NCBI RefSeq assembly: GCF_001570905.1
Contig: NZ_BCSO01000002.1
Location: 163,100 to 227,099, forward strand
Direction: 5' to 3'
Length of the DNA stretch: 64,000 bases
DNA from: [Zimmermannella] alba NBRC 15616
GTDB taxonomy: Bacteria; Actinomycetota; Actinomycetes; Actinomycetales; Microbacteriaceae
Position 1 is the first letter of the stretch, and each line of letters begins with the position of its first letter. The notes beneath the pieces were generated by a model. That model searched no databases. It was not told the DNA's origin and worked only from the letters and a program-made list of their open reading frames with translations. The translations under genes and the position numbers were made by a program. Shown piece by piece: positions 43,991-53,324 of the stretch.

Positions 43991-45136
43991 ATGAACCAGC
44001 CCGCCACCCAGCGCACCCGCGTCATGGTCGTGTTTGGAGGTCGCTCGAGTGAACATTCGATCTCGTGCGCGACGGCGGGCGGTGTCCTCGGCGCGATCGA
44101 CCGCGACCGCTACGAGGTCATCCCGGTCGGTATCACGCGTGACGGCGCGTGGGTGCTTGAGGCGGACGACCCGGAGGGTTTCCAGCTCAACCCTGAGTCG
44201 TTGCCAGAGATCGTCGACAACGGCACGCGGATTATGCTCCCGGACACAGTGAACAGCCGTGAAGTGTTCGTCGACGAGAACGGTGCGCGTCGCTCGCTCG
44301 GCGTCATCGACATGGTGTTCCCGATCCTCCACGGCCCCTTCGGCGAAGACGGCACGGTGCAGGGCATGCTCGACCTCGTGGGGCTGCCCTACGTGGGATC
44401 GTCGGTGTTCGCTGCTTCGGCGGGGATGGACAAGCACTACACGAAGCTCATCCTCAAGCACGCTGGCATCAAGGTTGCTGACGGCGTCACGATCACGGAG
44501 CGTCGCTGGATGCACGAGCCGGAGCAAGTTCGTGCCGAGCTCATCGACGCTGTCGGTTTCCCGATGTTCGTGAAGCCTGCACGTGCAGGCTCCTCGGTCG
44601 GCGTCTCGAAGGTGCATGACGCCTCCGAGATTGACGAGGCGCTCCGTGTCGCTTTCCTCGAGGACGACCACCTGCTCGTGGAGAAGGCCGTCATTGGTCG
44701 TGAAGTCGAGATCGCGATCCTCGAGTCCATGCCGGGCGAGCGTCCGCGTGCATCTGTTGCCGGTGAGATCAAGCTTTCGGGTGCCGAGTTCTACGACTTC
44801 GCCGCGAAGTACCTCAATGGTCCCGGCGTCGAGCTTGAATGCCCGGCAGCACTCATGGATGCGGAGCTCGCCGAAATGCAGGAGCTTGGCATCCGCGCCT
44901 TCGAGGCGCTCGGCGCGGCAGGCCTTTCGCGCGTGGACTTCTTCCTCACCGAGGACGGCTTCGTCATCAACGAGGTGAACACGATGCCCGGCTTCACGCC
45001 GATCTCGATGTTCCCGAAGTGCTGGCAGGCCTCGGGCCTCAGCTACCCCGAGCTCATCACCGAGCTGCTCGAGGTCGCCCTCGCACACGACCGTGAGCAG
45101 CTCGCCCGCCGCGAGCGCAGCCTCGCCGCGCGATAG
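43991..45136 (+). CDS. ddl: D-alanine--D-alanine ligase
   Basis: The 381-residue ATP-grasp enzyme joins two D-Ala for peptidoglycan. MVVFGGRSSEHSISCATAGG (about 12-31) is the N-terminal signature. FPILHGPFGEDGTVQG, VKPARAGSSVGVSKV, VLVEK-type and EVNTMPGFTPISMFPK follow, with the last carrying the Mg2+ ligands. The ATG at 43991 follows GAGGAGAG. It completes the murA-plsC-gpsA-ddl operon. A small GCGGCT/AGCCGC hairpin lies at 45143-45158. Confidence 0.96.
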   Translation: MNQPATQRTRVMVVFGGRSSEHSISCATAGGVLGAIDRDRYEVIPVGITRDGAWVLEADDPEGFQLNPESLPEIVDNGTRIMLPDTVNSREVFVDENGARRSLGVIDMVFPILHGPFGEDGTVQGMLDLVGLPYVGSSVFAASAGMDKHYTKLILKHAGIKVADGVTITERRWMHEPEQVRAELIDAVGFPMFVKPARAGSSVGVSKVHDASEIDEALRVAFLEDDHLLVEKAVIGREVEIAILESMPGERPRASVAGEIKLSGAEFYDFAAKYLNGPGVELECPAALMDAELAEMQELGIRAFEALGAAGLSRVDFFLTEDGFVINEVNTMPGFTPISMFPKCWQASGLSYPELITELLEVALAHDREQLARRERSLAAR

Positions 45137-45225
45137 GGCGTGGCGGCTCGTTAGCCGCTGTTCACCCGCGCCCCGCACCATAGTCCCTTAGCTTCAAGCA
45201 AGGGAATGCCGTGGGAGGCAGGCAC

Positions 45226-45651
45226 ATGGGCAAGAACGCTCGCGATCACGGGAGGGAGAGCACCGATACGGGGGAGACCCCGCTTCCGATGCTGTTTCCG
45301 CGCGGTGAAGGCGCGGTGTCGAGCTCGCGCAACACGGGCCAGGCGCTCGTCATCCACCCGAGCGGCGTGCTCGCCGTGATGGCGCTCCTGCTGGCGCTTG
45401 CCGGCGCAGGGATGAGCATTGTGTACGGCCGGGCGCTCATGCTCTTCGCGATCATTGGCTGGGTGCTCGCGGGGCCGCTCGCGGCCGTGCTCATCGTCGT
45501 CTCCCGGCGCATCAACCTCACGCGCTCCGCCTCGGCTCGCTTCGTGCCCTCGCGCGTGGCCGACCGTCTCCACGTGATTGCGCTCATCGCCATGTTCCTC
45601 GCCACGATCGCGTGCGCGATCATTCTCGGACCCTGGGTGGCGCGGTGGTAG
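45226..45651 (+). CDS. Small three-helix membrane protein of unknown function
   Basis: The 141-residue protein has a polar N-terminus of ~45 residues and three hydrophobic segments (about 48-67, 70-92 and 115-135), with a basic loop before the third. I recognise no family. GGGAGG precedes the ATG at 45226. It ends almost on top of the VWA gene start, so the two form one transcription unit and probably one membrane complex. The pair interrupts the usual ddl-DUF3515-thiL order. Confidence 0.7.
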   Translation: MGKNARDHGRESTDTGETPLPMLFPRGEGAVSSSRNTGQALVIHPSGVLAVMALLLALAGAGMSIVYGRALMLFAIIGWVLAGPLAAVLIVVSRRINLTRSASARFVPSRVADRLHVIALIAMFLATIACAIILGPWVARW

Positions 45652-45662
45652 GCGTGTTTGGG

Positions 45663-48656
45663 ATGTTTGGTACTCGCCTTCGCCGGATGCTGGCGGCGCT
45701 CATGGTCGCTATTGCCGCGTGCGCTGGCGTTCTCGTGCCGTTCTCAGCGTCGGTGGCACCGGCAGCTGCGGTCCCGATGATGTCGCCCACGGAGGCTGCC
45801 GCCGTCCTGCCCGCGCCGCAGTATTCCGGCCTTGGTGCCCAGACTCCCGCGCAGCGATTTGGCTCGTGTCTTGCCGGTGGCGGCGAGGCAGACCTGCTGC
45901 TGCTCGTGGACGAGTCGACCTCGCTCGGCGTCACTGACCCGGACGGTGCCCGTGTGGCGAGTGCAGGGTTCTTCCTCGAATCGCTCGCGCACAGTGCCGA
46001 GAAATCGAAGCTCCCGCTCGACGTGTCGATCGCAACGTTTGGGCACGAGGTGACGACGATTCGCCCATGGACCCGCCTCGACTCGACGAGCCTCGGCGAT
46101 CTGTCGGCGGATGTGCAGGAGCTCAAGAACCGCACCCAGGGCATTGATACCGACTATTGGCTCGCGTTCGATGGCGCGCGCAAGATGTTCGATGAGCGTC
46201 AGGCCGCCACCCCCGACACAGAACGCTGCCGCGGTATCGTGCTTTTCTCCGACGGCAAGCTCTCGCTCGAACCGCGCGGTGGTGTCACAAAGCCTTACGC
46301 TCCGGGCCTCGACATGGGGAGCCCGGGCGCGGTGGAGCAGGCCACGAAGCTTGCTCAGGATGACCTCTGCCGAGCAGGCGGTGTGGCCGATCAGTTCGGC
46401 TCGAGCAACACGGCGCTGTTCGGCATCGGTCTCGCGCCAGCGGGAACGCCCAAGACCGAGTTTGACCTCCTCGAAGCGATCATGACGGGCAAGGGTTCGG
46501 CCGGCACGACCTGCGGGACGACGAGCCGCGGGCCGCGAGGTGAGTTCACGACGGCCGCCGACATGGACGAAATGCTCTTCGCCTTCGACGCGATCTCGAA
46601 CCCCGGCAAGCCTCCGCTGCAGCAGAGCTCCGACGTGTGCCCGAGCGGTTTCTGCGACGACAAGGCGCACGGCTTCGTGCTCGACACGGCAACGCCCGAG
46701 GTGCGCATCCTTGCGACCGTGACGTCCCCGGGACTGTCGGCAGAGCTCAAGCTCCCCGACGGCACAGGCATCCCCATCCCGGCAAAGCCCGCCGGGCAGG
46801 CGATCTCCTTCGAAAAGTATGGGATGACGGGTACCGCAGTGTGGCGATCCCCACGCACCGTCTCCATCGAGTTCGCGAAGGACAAGATGGAGCTCGCGCT
46901 CTGGCAGGGCTACTGGCGCTTCGCCTTCGTCGGCGGGAACGGCACCTCGAAGTCGAATGTGCACCTCTCGGGGAGTCTCAAGCCCGCGTGGGACACCCGC
47001 AGCGAAGCGGTGCTCCGCGCAGGCGAATCCCTCGCAGGCCAAGTGTTCTCGATCGCGCGGGCGGGTGGTGACCGTTTCGACCCGAAACAGTTCCTCGGCT
47101 CGATGGAGTACTCGGGCACGATCATTGACGGCAAGGGGGCCGAGCATCCCATCTTTGCGACGAGTGATCTTGCGGATGTCGGAAGGGGGCACCGCATCGA
47201 CCTCTCCGAGGCCGCGGTTGGTGACGGCGAACTCGTGCTGCGCCTCGACATGACGACTGCTTCAGCCCAACGTCCCGACGGGACGAAGGTGCAGGGCACC
47301 CGCCTTGAACCCTCACTTGTCATGATCCCGGTGAAGATCCTTGCTCCGGCGAGCTACCCGGAGCTCGGGACGGTGACGATCGAACCGGGTGACGCGCAAC
47401 AGGGACTCAAGGGCTCGATCCCAATGAAGGGCGAAGGCTGCGCCTGGATTCCGAGCGGCACCGAGGTCGACATCACATCCGGCCCGGCTGGCCTTGGCAG
47501 GCTCCTCGTGTCGAGCTCGGCGACCGGACCGGATCACTGCGTGAGCGGCGGTGAGGCGCGGCTTGGGTTCGAGATCCGCAGTGAATACCCGGCGACCGGC
47601 GCCCTGAGCGGCACGATCCCTGTCTCGATCGGTGCCGCGGACGGTTCCGGTGACGAGATTGTCGTGCCGGTGGAGTTCACGGCTCAGACCCACAAGCCCG
47701 TGGAAGGGTGGCCGCTCTGGATTGGCACGGCGGCGGCCCTGCTCATCGGCCTGCTCGTCCCGATCGCGATCCTCATGGCCGGTGGCGTTTGGAATGCTCG
47801 CGTCCCCGCCAAGCCCTTCGCGATGCTGCGCACGCGTGTGCGCTTCGATGACGGCACCCTTCGCCGAGATGGCGCGCCCCTCAAGATTCACGAGCACGAA
47901 GCACAGGATGCTGTGCCGGGTTCGCACCAGGGCGTCCGGTTCATTCGGCTCGGCGACGCAACGATTCGTTCGCGCGCCTCACGGATGCCCGGGATGCCCG
48001 GATTCTCGCGCGTGGAGACCGCGCAGGGGGTCCGCGCCGTGCCCGCGAAGCTGCCCGCCGCACTGCAGGGGCAGTTCCTCCTCATCGTGCGCCCCGAGTT
48101 CGGTCCGGGCGAAGCGGATCTTGTCGTCTTCCCGCGCGCAGGTGCGAAAGAGGCACGGCTTGCGACGCTTGTCGAACACATTACTGAGGCCACACCGACG
48201 CTCCTCGAGGCGCTCGAGACAGCGACGAACCGCACACAGTCAGCCCAAGACGCGAAGGGGGCAATCGTCCCAGCCGCGGAGCGCAAGGAATCGATCGAGG
48301 TGTGGAACACGAGCTCCTCGGCGGCGTCGAGTGTGTGGAACACGGCGAAGCCGCAGTCGCAGCCGACGCCGCAGCCTCCTGCCGCGGCGACCTCACCGGT
48401 GAAGGAGTCTGCGCGAAGCCCGTGGCGCACGGGGGCGCACACCGCAGCCCCCGCCGCGCCGCCAGCAGCTCCCTCGACGGGCGAGCCCGCCGCAACCCAG
48501 GGCCCCTGGAAGCAAGCAACTGGATGGCCGGGGACGACGCAGCAGCCCGCGAGGCAACAGCGTCCCGAGGCTCCTTCGGCAGCGCCGGGCACGAACGACC
48601 GCCCGGACGCGCCGCACATCCCGGGATGGAACGTGCCGCCGAAGAACGGACGCTAG
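45663..48656 (+). CDS. Secreted-to-membrane VWA-domain protein with cytoplasmic tail
   Basis: About 997 residues: a signal peptide (about 1-36), a VWA domain with MIDAS-type DESTS (D83, S85, S87) and further metal-site candidates, ~500 residues of extracytoplasmic beta-rich sequence, a membrane helix (about 682-705), a folded cytoplasmic region (about 710-870) and a disordered Pro/Trp-rich tail with VWNT repeats. The metal-binding VWA suggests a ligand-binding or adhesion role outside, with signalling or docking inside. The start is uncertain (ATG 45663, or GTG 45654/45645 overlapping the upstream stop). It converges on the DUF3515 gene, sharing CTAG for both stops. Confidence 0.75.
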   Translation: MFGTRLRRMLAALMVAIAACAGVLVPFSASVAPAAAVPMMSPTEAAAVLPAPQYSGLGAQTPAQRFGSCLAGGGEADLLLLVDESTSLGVTDPDGARVASAGFFLESLAHSAEKSKLPLDVSIATFGHEVTTIRPWTRLDSTSLGDLSADVQELKNRTQGIDTDYWLAFDGARKMFDERQAATPDTERCRGIVLFSDGKLSLEPRGGVTKPYAPGLDMGSPGAVEQATKLAQDDLCRAGGVADQFGSSNTALFGIGLAPAGTPKTEFDLLEAIMTGKGSAGTTCGTTSRGPRGEFTTAADMDEMLFAFDAISNPGKPPLQQSSDVCPSGFCDDKAHGFVLDTATPEVRILATVTSPGLSAELKLPDGTGIPIPAKPAGQAISFEKYGMTGTAVWRSPRTVSIEFAKDKMELALWQGYWRFAFVGGNGTSKSNVHLSGSLKPAWDTRSEAVLRAGESLAGQVFSIARAGGDRFDPKQFLGSMEYSGTIIDGKGAEHPIFATSDLADVGRGHRIDLSEAAVGDGELVLRLDMTTASAQRPDGTKVQGTRLEPSLVMIPVKILAPASYPELGTVTIEPGDAQQGLKGSIPMKGEGCAWIPSGTEVDITSGPAGLGRLLVSSSATGPDHCVSGGEARLGFEIRSEYPATGALSGTIPVSIGAADGSGDEIVVPVEFTAQTHKPVEGWPLWIGTAAALLIGLLVPIAILMAGGVWNARVPAKPFAMLRTRVRFDDGTLRRDGAPLKIHEHEAQDAVPGSHQGVRFIRLGDATIRSRASRMPGMPGFSRVETAQGVRAVPAKLPAALQGQFLLIVRPEFGPGEADLVVFPRAGAKEARLATLVEHITEATPTLLEALETATNRTQSAQDAKGAIVPAAERKESIEVWNTSSSAASSVWNTAKPQSQPTPQPPAAATSPVKESARSPWRTGAHTAAPAAPPAAPSTGEPAATQGPWKQATGWPGTTQQPARQQRPEAPSAAPGTNDRPDAPHIPGWNVPPKNGR

Positions 48657-49171
48657 GGCGTCGGGGTTGGCGTCGGCGTCGCGTTCTGGAGCTCTTCCGC
48701 GCCGACGCAGCCGTCCGTCGCAGTGATCTTCGTCACGGCATCCGAGATGTCGGTGAGTGCCGTCGTGCCCGAGACACCGGCCTCCGGCGAACCGTCGATC
48801 ATGACCTCGACCGCGGGGGTGCGGCCGTAGGTGGTGAAGCGGTACATGGGAGCTTCGCTGTCGTCGCGAATCCAGTCCACGCCGTTCACGCTCACGCAGC
48901 CGTCAGAGCTCGGGGGAGGCGTGTCGACACCGCAGCGGTAGAGGATGCGAGCCGGGTTCCCCCAGGCGCTCGTGGCCTGCGCATTCGTGCCGCGCTTGGG
49001 GAGCCCCGCCACGTCATCCGGCAGTGCGAGCGTCACGTAAGCGCACTCAACAGCCTGCGCAGTCGGGGCGGGCTTCATCGGCACCGTCTGGCATCCAGCC
49101 AGGGCAAGCCCCAGCACACTCGCACCAGTGAGGGTGAGGGCGGAACGGCGGAGCGTGCGGGCGGTGAACAT
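48653..49171 (-). CDS. DUF3515 lipoprotein
   Basis: The 172-residue protein has a lipoprotein signal ending in LALAGC (Cys27), then a DUF3515 domain with conserved Cys residues (ECAYVTLALPDD, RCGVDTPPPSSDGC) and a TPTPTP tail. Function is unknown. Its place between ddl and thiL on the opposite strand is conserved (Rv2980 in M. tuberculosis). The ATG at 49171 is used because GGGAG precedes it; an in-frame start at 49201 exists. Its stop overlaps that of the VWA gene. Confidence 0.85.
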   Translation of the reverse strand: MFTARTLRRSALTLTGASVLGLALAGCQTVPMKPAPTAQAVECAYVTLALPDDVAGLPKRGTNAQATSAWGNPARILYRCGVDTPPPSSDGCVSVNGVDWIRDDSEAPMYRFTTYGRTPAVEVMIDGSPEAGVSGTTALTDISDAVTKITATDGCVGAEELQNATPTPTPTP

Positions 49172-49182
49172 CGCTCCCAGGA

Positions 49183-49188
49183 TAGCGT
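49183..49188 (+). promoter_or_regulatory. -10 box of leaderless thiL
   Basis: TAGCGT lies six bases before the thiL ATG at 49195. No clear -35 is seen. Confidence 0.4.
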
Positions 49189-49194
49189 TGAGGC

Positions 49195-50211
49195 ATGCCA
49201 TCCACAGGGACCACCGTCGCCCAGCTCGGGGAGCGGGGCTTGCTCACACGCGTCCTCGCGAACATCCCGGCATCCCGGGATGCGGAGCTTGGCGCGGGAG
49301 ATGACGCTGCGGTGCTCCACGCACCCGATGGCAGGGTCGTCATCACCGTCGACACGATGAACGAGGGACCCGATTTTCGTCGCGACTGGTCGAGCGGTGA
49401 AGATCTCGGGCGAAAAGCCATCGCCTCGAACCTGGCCGATATCGCGGCTATGGGTGCACGCCCGACCGGGCTCGTCATCGCACTGGCCCTCCCGGGCTCG
49501 CTCCCGGTTGCCTGGGTTGAAGAGTTCGCGCGCGGCCTGAGCTGTGCCCTCGACGAGTGCGCGCCCGGTGTCGGCATCGTCGGGGGAGACCTCGCGACCG
49601 CCGAGCGCATCCAGATCTCGGTGACTGCCTTCGGCGATCTCGAGGGGCGCGCTCCCCTCGTCCGGAGCGGTGCTCGCTCGGGCGACGTCATCGCGCTCGC
49701 GGGGGATGCCGGTCGATCCGCAGCGGGCCTCGCCCTCCTCGCCGCCTACGCGAACGACGAACCGCTCGAGCAGCTCCGCGAATCCTACGGCCCGGGTGGC
49801 GCGGCACTCGTGGCCGCACAGCTGCGCCCGGTCGCGCCCATCGCGGCAGGCCCGGCCGCGGCCCGTGCCGCTGCGAGCGCCATGATGGACGTCTCCGACG
49901 GTCTCCTCCTCGACGCACACCGCATGGCGGAGGCGAGCAACGTCACGATGCGCTTTGAGCGGGCGCTCCTCGAACCCTTCGCCGAGCGGCTTGCCCGCGA
50001 GCTTTCCGAATCTCCTGGCCTGCCGGACGATCCGCTCGAGCTGGTGCTCCGCGGGGGAGAAGATCATGCACTGCTCGCGACGTTCCCCGTCGACGTCGTG
50101 CTGCCCGAGGCATTCACCCGCATCGGCGAGGTGCTGCCGCCCGAGCCATCTCGGCTCCTCCTCGACGACGAGGGGCGGGAACCCATCGGCTGGGATCCCT
50201 TCTCGAACTAG
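49195..50211 (+). CDS. thiL: Thiamine-monophosphate kinase
   Basis: The 338-residue PurM/AIR-synthase-fold kinase makes thiamine diphosphate from thiamine monophosphate and ATP. Motifs are AGDDAAVL (about 34-41) and VDTMNEGPDFRRDW. KAIASNLADIAAMGARP, GGDLATA, MDVSDGLLLD and GGEDHALL follow, all metal or nucleotide contacts. A -10 box six bases upstream suggests a leaderless mRNA. Its stop overlaps that of rsmD through CTAG. Confidence 0.95.
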   Translation: MPSTGTTVAQLGERGLLTRVLANIPASRDAELGAGDDAAVLHAPDGRVVITVDTMNEGPDFRRDWSSGEDLGRKAIASNLADIAAMGARPTGLVIALALPGSLPVAWVEEFARGLSCALDECAPGVGIVGGDLATAERIQISVTAFGDLEGRAPLVRSGARSGDVIALAGDAGRSAAGLALLAAYANDEPLEQLRESYGPGGAALVAAQLRPVAPIAAGPAAARAAASAMMDVSDGLLLDAHRMAEASNVTMRFERALLEPFAERLARELSESPGLPDDPLELVLRGGEDHALLATFPVDVVLPEAFTRIGEVLPPEPSRLLLDDEGREPIGWDPFSN

Positions 50212-50792
50212 CTCGCCGCATCCTCCTCGGAGGCAAGCTCGAGGTAGTGGAGCGCGGTCTCGCCGTAGAGCTTCGTGCGCTCAAGCCGGAACGCTGCCGG
50301 AAGCTCCGGCAGCGGGTCGCGGGAGGAGCGCTCGAGTACGACGATCGCCCACGGCTCGAGCTTGTCGGCGAGCGCCGCGAGCAACGCGGTGACCTCCGCA
50401 CCTGGGACGTCGTACGGCGGGTCAATGAAGACGAGCCCGAGCCCCGGTGTGAGCCCCGCGACCGCCTGCAGGGCGCTCCGGGACTCGACGGTGCAGCGGA
50501 TCTGGCGCGGCTTCACGGCATCCTCCACCGCACGGGCGTGCCGCTGAATGAGCGAGGCAACCTTCGGCGCTTTCTCGACAAAGTGCGCCGAGACGGCACC
50601 GCGCGAGAGCGCCTCGAAGCCGAGCGCGCCGGTGCCCGCATAGAGATCAAGGACCTCGACACCGTCGATGACGTTCATCGACTCGAGGGTCGAGAACAGC
50701 GCCTCGCGGACACGATCCGAGGTGGGGCGCGTGCCGCTCTTCGGCACCGTCAAGAGCACGCCACGAGCGTCGCCAGCAATGATCCGCGTCAT
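50208..50792 (-). CDS. rsmD: 16S rRNA (guanine(966)-N(2))-methyltransferase
   Basis: The 194-residue SAM-dependent enzyme methylates G966 of 16S rRNA. SGTRPTSDRVREALFSTL is the family N-terminal signature, LDLYAGTGALGFEALSRGA (about 48-66) the SAM site, and DPPY (124-127) the catalytic motif for N2-guanine methylation. It converges on thiL and is divergent from MoxR copy 2. In many actinobacteria it adjoins recG; here a three-gene block is inserted between them. Confidence 0.95.
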   Translation of the reverse strand: MTRIIAGDARGVLLTVPKSGTRPTSDRVREALFSTLESMNVIDGVEVLDLYAGTGALGFEALSRGAVSAHFVEKAPKVASLIQRHARAVEDAVKPRQIRCTVESRSALQAVAGLTPGLGLVFIDPPYDVPGAEVTALLAALADKLEPWAIVVLERSSRDPLPELPAAFRLERTKLYGETALHYLELASEEDAAS

Positions 50793-50882
50793 GCCAGCAG
50801 CCTACGGGGATGCGTCGACGAATCTCGCGCTCACCGGGCGTTCGGCTCACTCATGGGAGACTTTCTGGTCGGAGGTATCCAC

Positions 50883-51917
50883 ATGACCGAGCAATTCCCC
50901 CACACGGCCACCGCCTCGACGGCGCCCGGTGCGAGCCTGCCCGCACACGCTGCTGTCCAGCTCGACGTGGCCGCCGCACGCGAGCGCATCGACCGTGTGC
51001 GCGCGAACATTGCCCAGGTGATTGAAGGTAAGGACGAGCAGATTCGCCTCGCCCTCGTGGTCCTCCTCGGCGAAGGCCACCTCCTCGTTGAAGACGTGCC
51101 TGGCGTCGGCAAGACCGTCCTCGCGAAGTCGCTGGCCGCCTCCATCGACGCGAGCGTCAATCGCATCCAGTTCACGCCCGACCTCCTTCCCTCCGACGTC
51201 ACGGGTGTCGCCATCTACGACCAGAACGCCCGGAAGTTTGAGTTCCAGGCGGGCCCCGTCTTCGCCAACATCGTCATCGGTGACGAAATCAACCGCGCCT
51301 CGCCAAAGACCCAGTCGGCCTTCCTCGAGTGCATGGAAGAACACCAGGTCTCGGTGGACGGCGTGACGCACGCCCTCCCGAACCCCTTCACCGTGTTCGC
51401 CACCCAGAACCCCTCCGAGATGGAAGGCACCTACGCCCTCCCAGAGGCCCAGCGCGACCGCTTCATGGCCCGGATGTCGATGGGCTACCCGAGTCTCGCC
51501 GCCGAACTCAAGATGGTCGAGCGCCGCGACCAGGGCGACCCTGTCACGCAGCTGCGCCCGGTGGTGAGCTCAGCCGAAGTGCGGGCCATGATCCAGGTCG
51601 CGCGCAGCGTTTACCTCGCTCCGGTGCTGCAGCGCTACATTGTCGAGCTTGCCCGCGCGACCCGCGAACACGACGATATTCGCGTCGGTGTGAGCCCTCG
51701 CGCAACCCTCCACCTGCTCCGGGCAGTGAAGGCGAACGCGCTCATTGAGGGCCGCGATTTCGTCATCCCGGACGACATCACGTCGCTCGCGCGAGCCGTG
51801 TTCGCGCACCGTCTCGTCCTCAACTCGCGCAGCGTCCGTGGCGCCATCGGGACCGCCGAGGCTGCCCGCGTCATGGACCAGATCGTTCAGCAGATCCCGA
51901 CGCCCACGAGCGCCTAG
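50883..51917 (+). CDS. MoxR-family AAA+ ATPase (copy 2)
   Basis: The 344-residue ATPase has EDVPGVGKTVLAKS (about 71-84) as Walker A, RIQFTPDLLPSDVTG, IVIGDEINRASPKTQSAF as Walker B, and sensor FATQNPSEMEGTY. GGAGG lies about eight bases before the ATG at 50883. It heads a MoxR-DUF58-transglutaminase operon separate from the copy in the kinase locus. It presumably chaperones the DUF58 partner seven bases downstream. Confidence 0.93.
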   Translation: MTEQFPHTATASTAPGASLPAHAAVQLDVAAARERIDRVRANIAQVIEGKDEQIRLALVVLLGEGHLLVEDVPGVGKTVLAKSLAASIDASVNRIQFTPDLLPSDVTGVAIYDQNARKFEFQAGPVFANIVIGDEINRASPKTQSAFLECMEEHQVSVDGVTHALPNPFTVFATQNPSEMEGTYALPEAQRDRFMARMSMGYPSLAAELKMVERRDQGDPVTQLRPVVSSAEVRAMIQVARSVYLAPVLQRYIVELARATREHDDIRVGVSPRATLHLLRAVKANALIEGRDFVIPDDITSLARAVFAHRLVLNSRSVRGAIGTAEAARVMDQIVQQIPTPTSA

Positions 51918-51923
51918 GCGAGC

Positions 51924-53324
51924 ATGACCACTCGCACGATGGCCCGCCGATTGCGGCCCACTCGACGAGCCTGGGGGCTCCTCGTCGTGGGGCTCATGAG
52001 CGTGCTCATCGCCTACCTCATCGGGCGGCAGATGCTGCTGCTCGTGGGGCTCTTCCTCATCGGACTGCCGCTGCTCGCGCTCGCCCTTCGTGCCGTGTTC
52101 CGACCCAAGATCGAGCTGGAACGCACTGTCTTCCCGCGCACGATCGCGGTTGGTGACCGCCTTCGCGTGGTCGAAGAACTGCAGAACCGGGCCTTCATCT
52201 CGCTCGAACCTGTCTCCTACTTCGACCTCACCCCGGGAGCCCGCCGCTCCGCGGTCGGTGGTGTGCTGCCCAGCATCGCCGGACGTTGGCATCCCAACGC
52301 GAACAAACGTCGCCGTCGCATCGCCTTCAGCCTCGACTCGCTCCGCCGAGGCGTCCACGATGTGGGGCCTCTCTACCTCGACAACGTCGACGCACTCGGT
52401 CTCACCCGACGCGTCATTGAAATTGGCGAGCCCGTTACTGTTCAAGTCTGGCCGCGCCTGCACCCGCTCGACGAACTCGAGCTGCCGGCGATCCGCAGTG
52501 GCGGTGAAGTCGAGACGGGCATCGCGCTCGCGGGAGACTCGGATGACGTCCTCACCCGTGAATACCGCCACGGCGACCCGATGCGTCGCATCCACTGGCG
52601 AGCCACCGCTCGAAGCGGCGAACTGCGTGTGCGGCAGGAAGAACACCACGCAGAAGTGTCGTCGATCGTCATCCTTGACACGGCGCCGAACCCGGAGGCT
52701 CCCGCGCGCGTGGAAGACGCGACGCTCTTCGACATCATGGATGCTGCGGGCGATGACTCACAGGCCCCCATTGACCACGCCCTCGAGCAGGCGGTCTCGA
52801 TCGCGGCAAGCCTCGTCGCGCATCTGCACGCGCGCGGCTACGAGACGGAACTCCTGCACACGCACGAGTGGGAGACCGAGCGCGAGGGGAGCGCGTCCTT
52901 TCGAACTGCGGCGGAGGATCCGATCGAGCCGGTCATGCACCACTTCATGGGCGTGCAGCCCGCGGATGCAGCATCCGGTGCCGAGCCGCTGCTGGACGAG
53001 ATCCAATCGCGGGCCGCCCGCATCGGCAAGGCGCCCGTGTTCGTCGTGCACCGTGCGATGGATGCCGAACACACGGCGCAGCTGAGTCGCCTTGGCGCGC
53101 AGGCCACCCCGGGCGTGCTCATCCTCGTCGCTGAGGGGCCGATCAGCCTGCCGCTGCAGCCCTTCCTCGATGAAGGATGGGAAGTCCTCCTCGTGCACGC
53201 ACGCGCCCGAAACCCGTGGGCCTCGATGACGCGCTACCCGGGCGCGCGGACAGCTGCCAAGCGCCGCGCGAGCGCGACCACGGTACGCACCGGATCCCAC
53301 ACGGCACGAGGTGATCTCCGATGA
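51924..53324 (+). CDS. DUF58 domain membrane protein (copy 2)
   Basis: The 466-residue protein has two membrane helices (about 16-58) and a DUF58 domain with EYRHGDPMRRIHWRATARSG (about 213-232), then a VWA-like half. It starts six bases after MoxR copy 2 and overlaps the transglutaminase gene by ATGA. Function is inferred from the trio only: MoxR-DUF58-TgpA-like operons are widespread and thought to act on the envelope. Confidence 0.88.
   Translation: MTTRTMARRLRPTRRAWGLLVVGLMSVLIAYLIGRQMLLLVGLFLIGLPLLALALRAVFRPKIELERTVFPRTIAVGDRLRVVEELQNRAFISLEPVSYFDLTPGARRSAVGGVLPSIAGRWHPNANKRRRRIAFSLDSLRRGVHDVGPLYLDNVDALGLTRRVIEIGEPVTVQVWPRLHPLDELELPAIRSGGEVETGIALAGDSDDVLTREYRHGDPMRRIHWRATARSGELRVRQEEHHAEVSSIVILDTAPNPEAPARVEDATLFDIMDAAGDDSQAPIDHALEQAVSIAASLVAHLHARGYETELLHTHEWETEREGSASFRTAAEDPIEPVMHHFMGVQPADAASGAEPLLDEIQSRAARIGKAPVFVVHRAMDAEHTAQLSRLGAQATPGVLILVAEGPISLPLQPFLDEGWEVLLVHARARNPWASMTRYPGARTAAKRRASATTVRTGSHTARGDLR

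Noticed and set aside
44034..44573. Plus-strand alternative frames inside ddl
   Set aside because: Arg/Ser-rich shadow translations of the ddl gene with no ribosome site.
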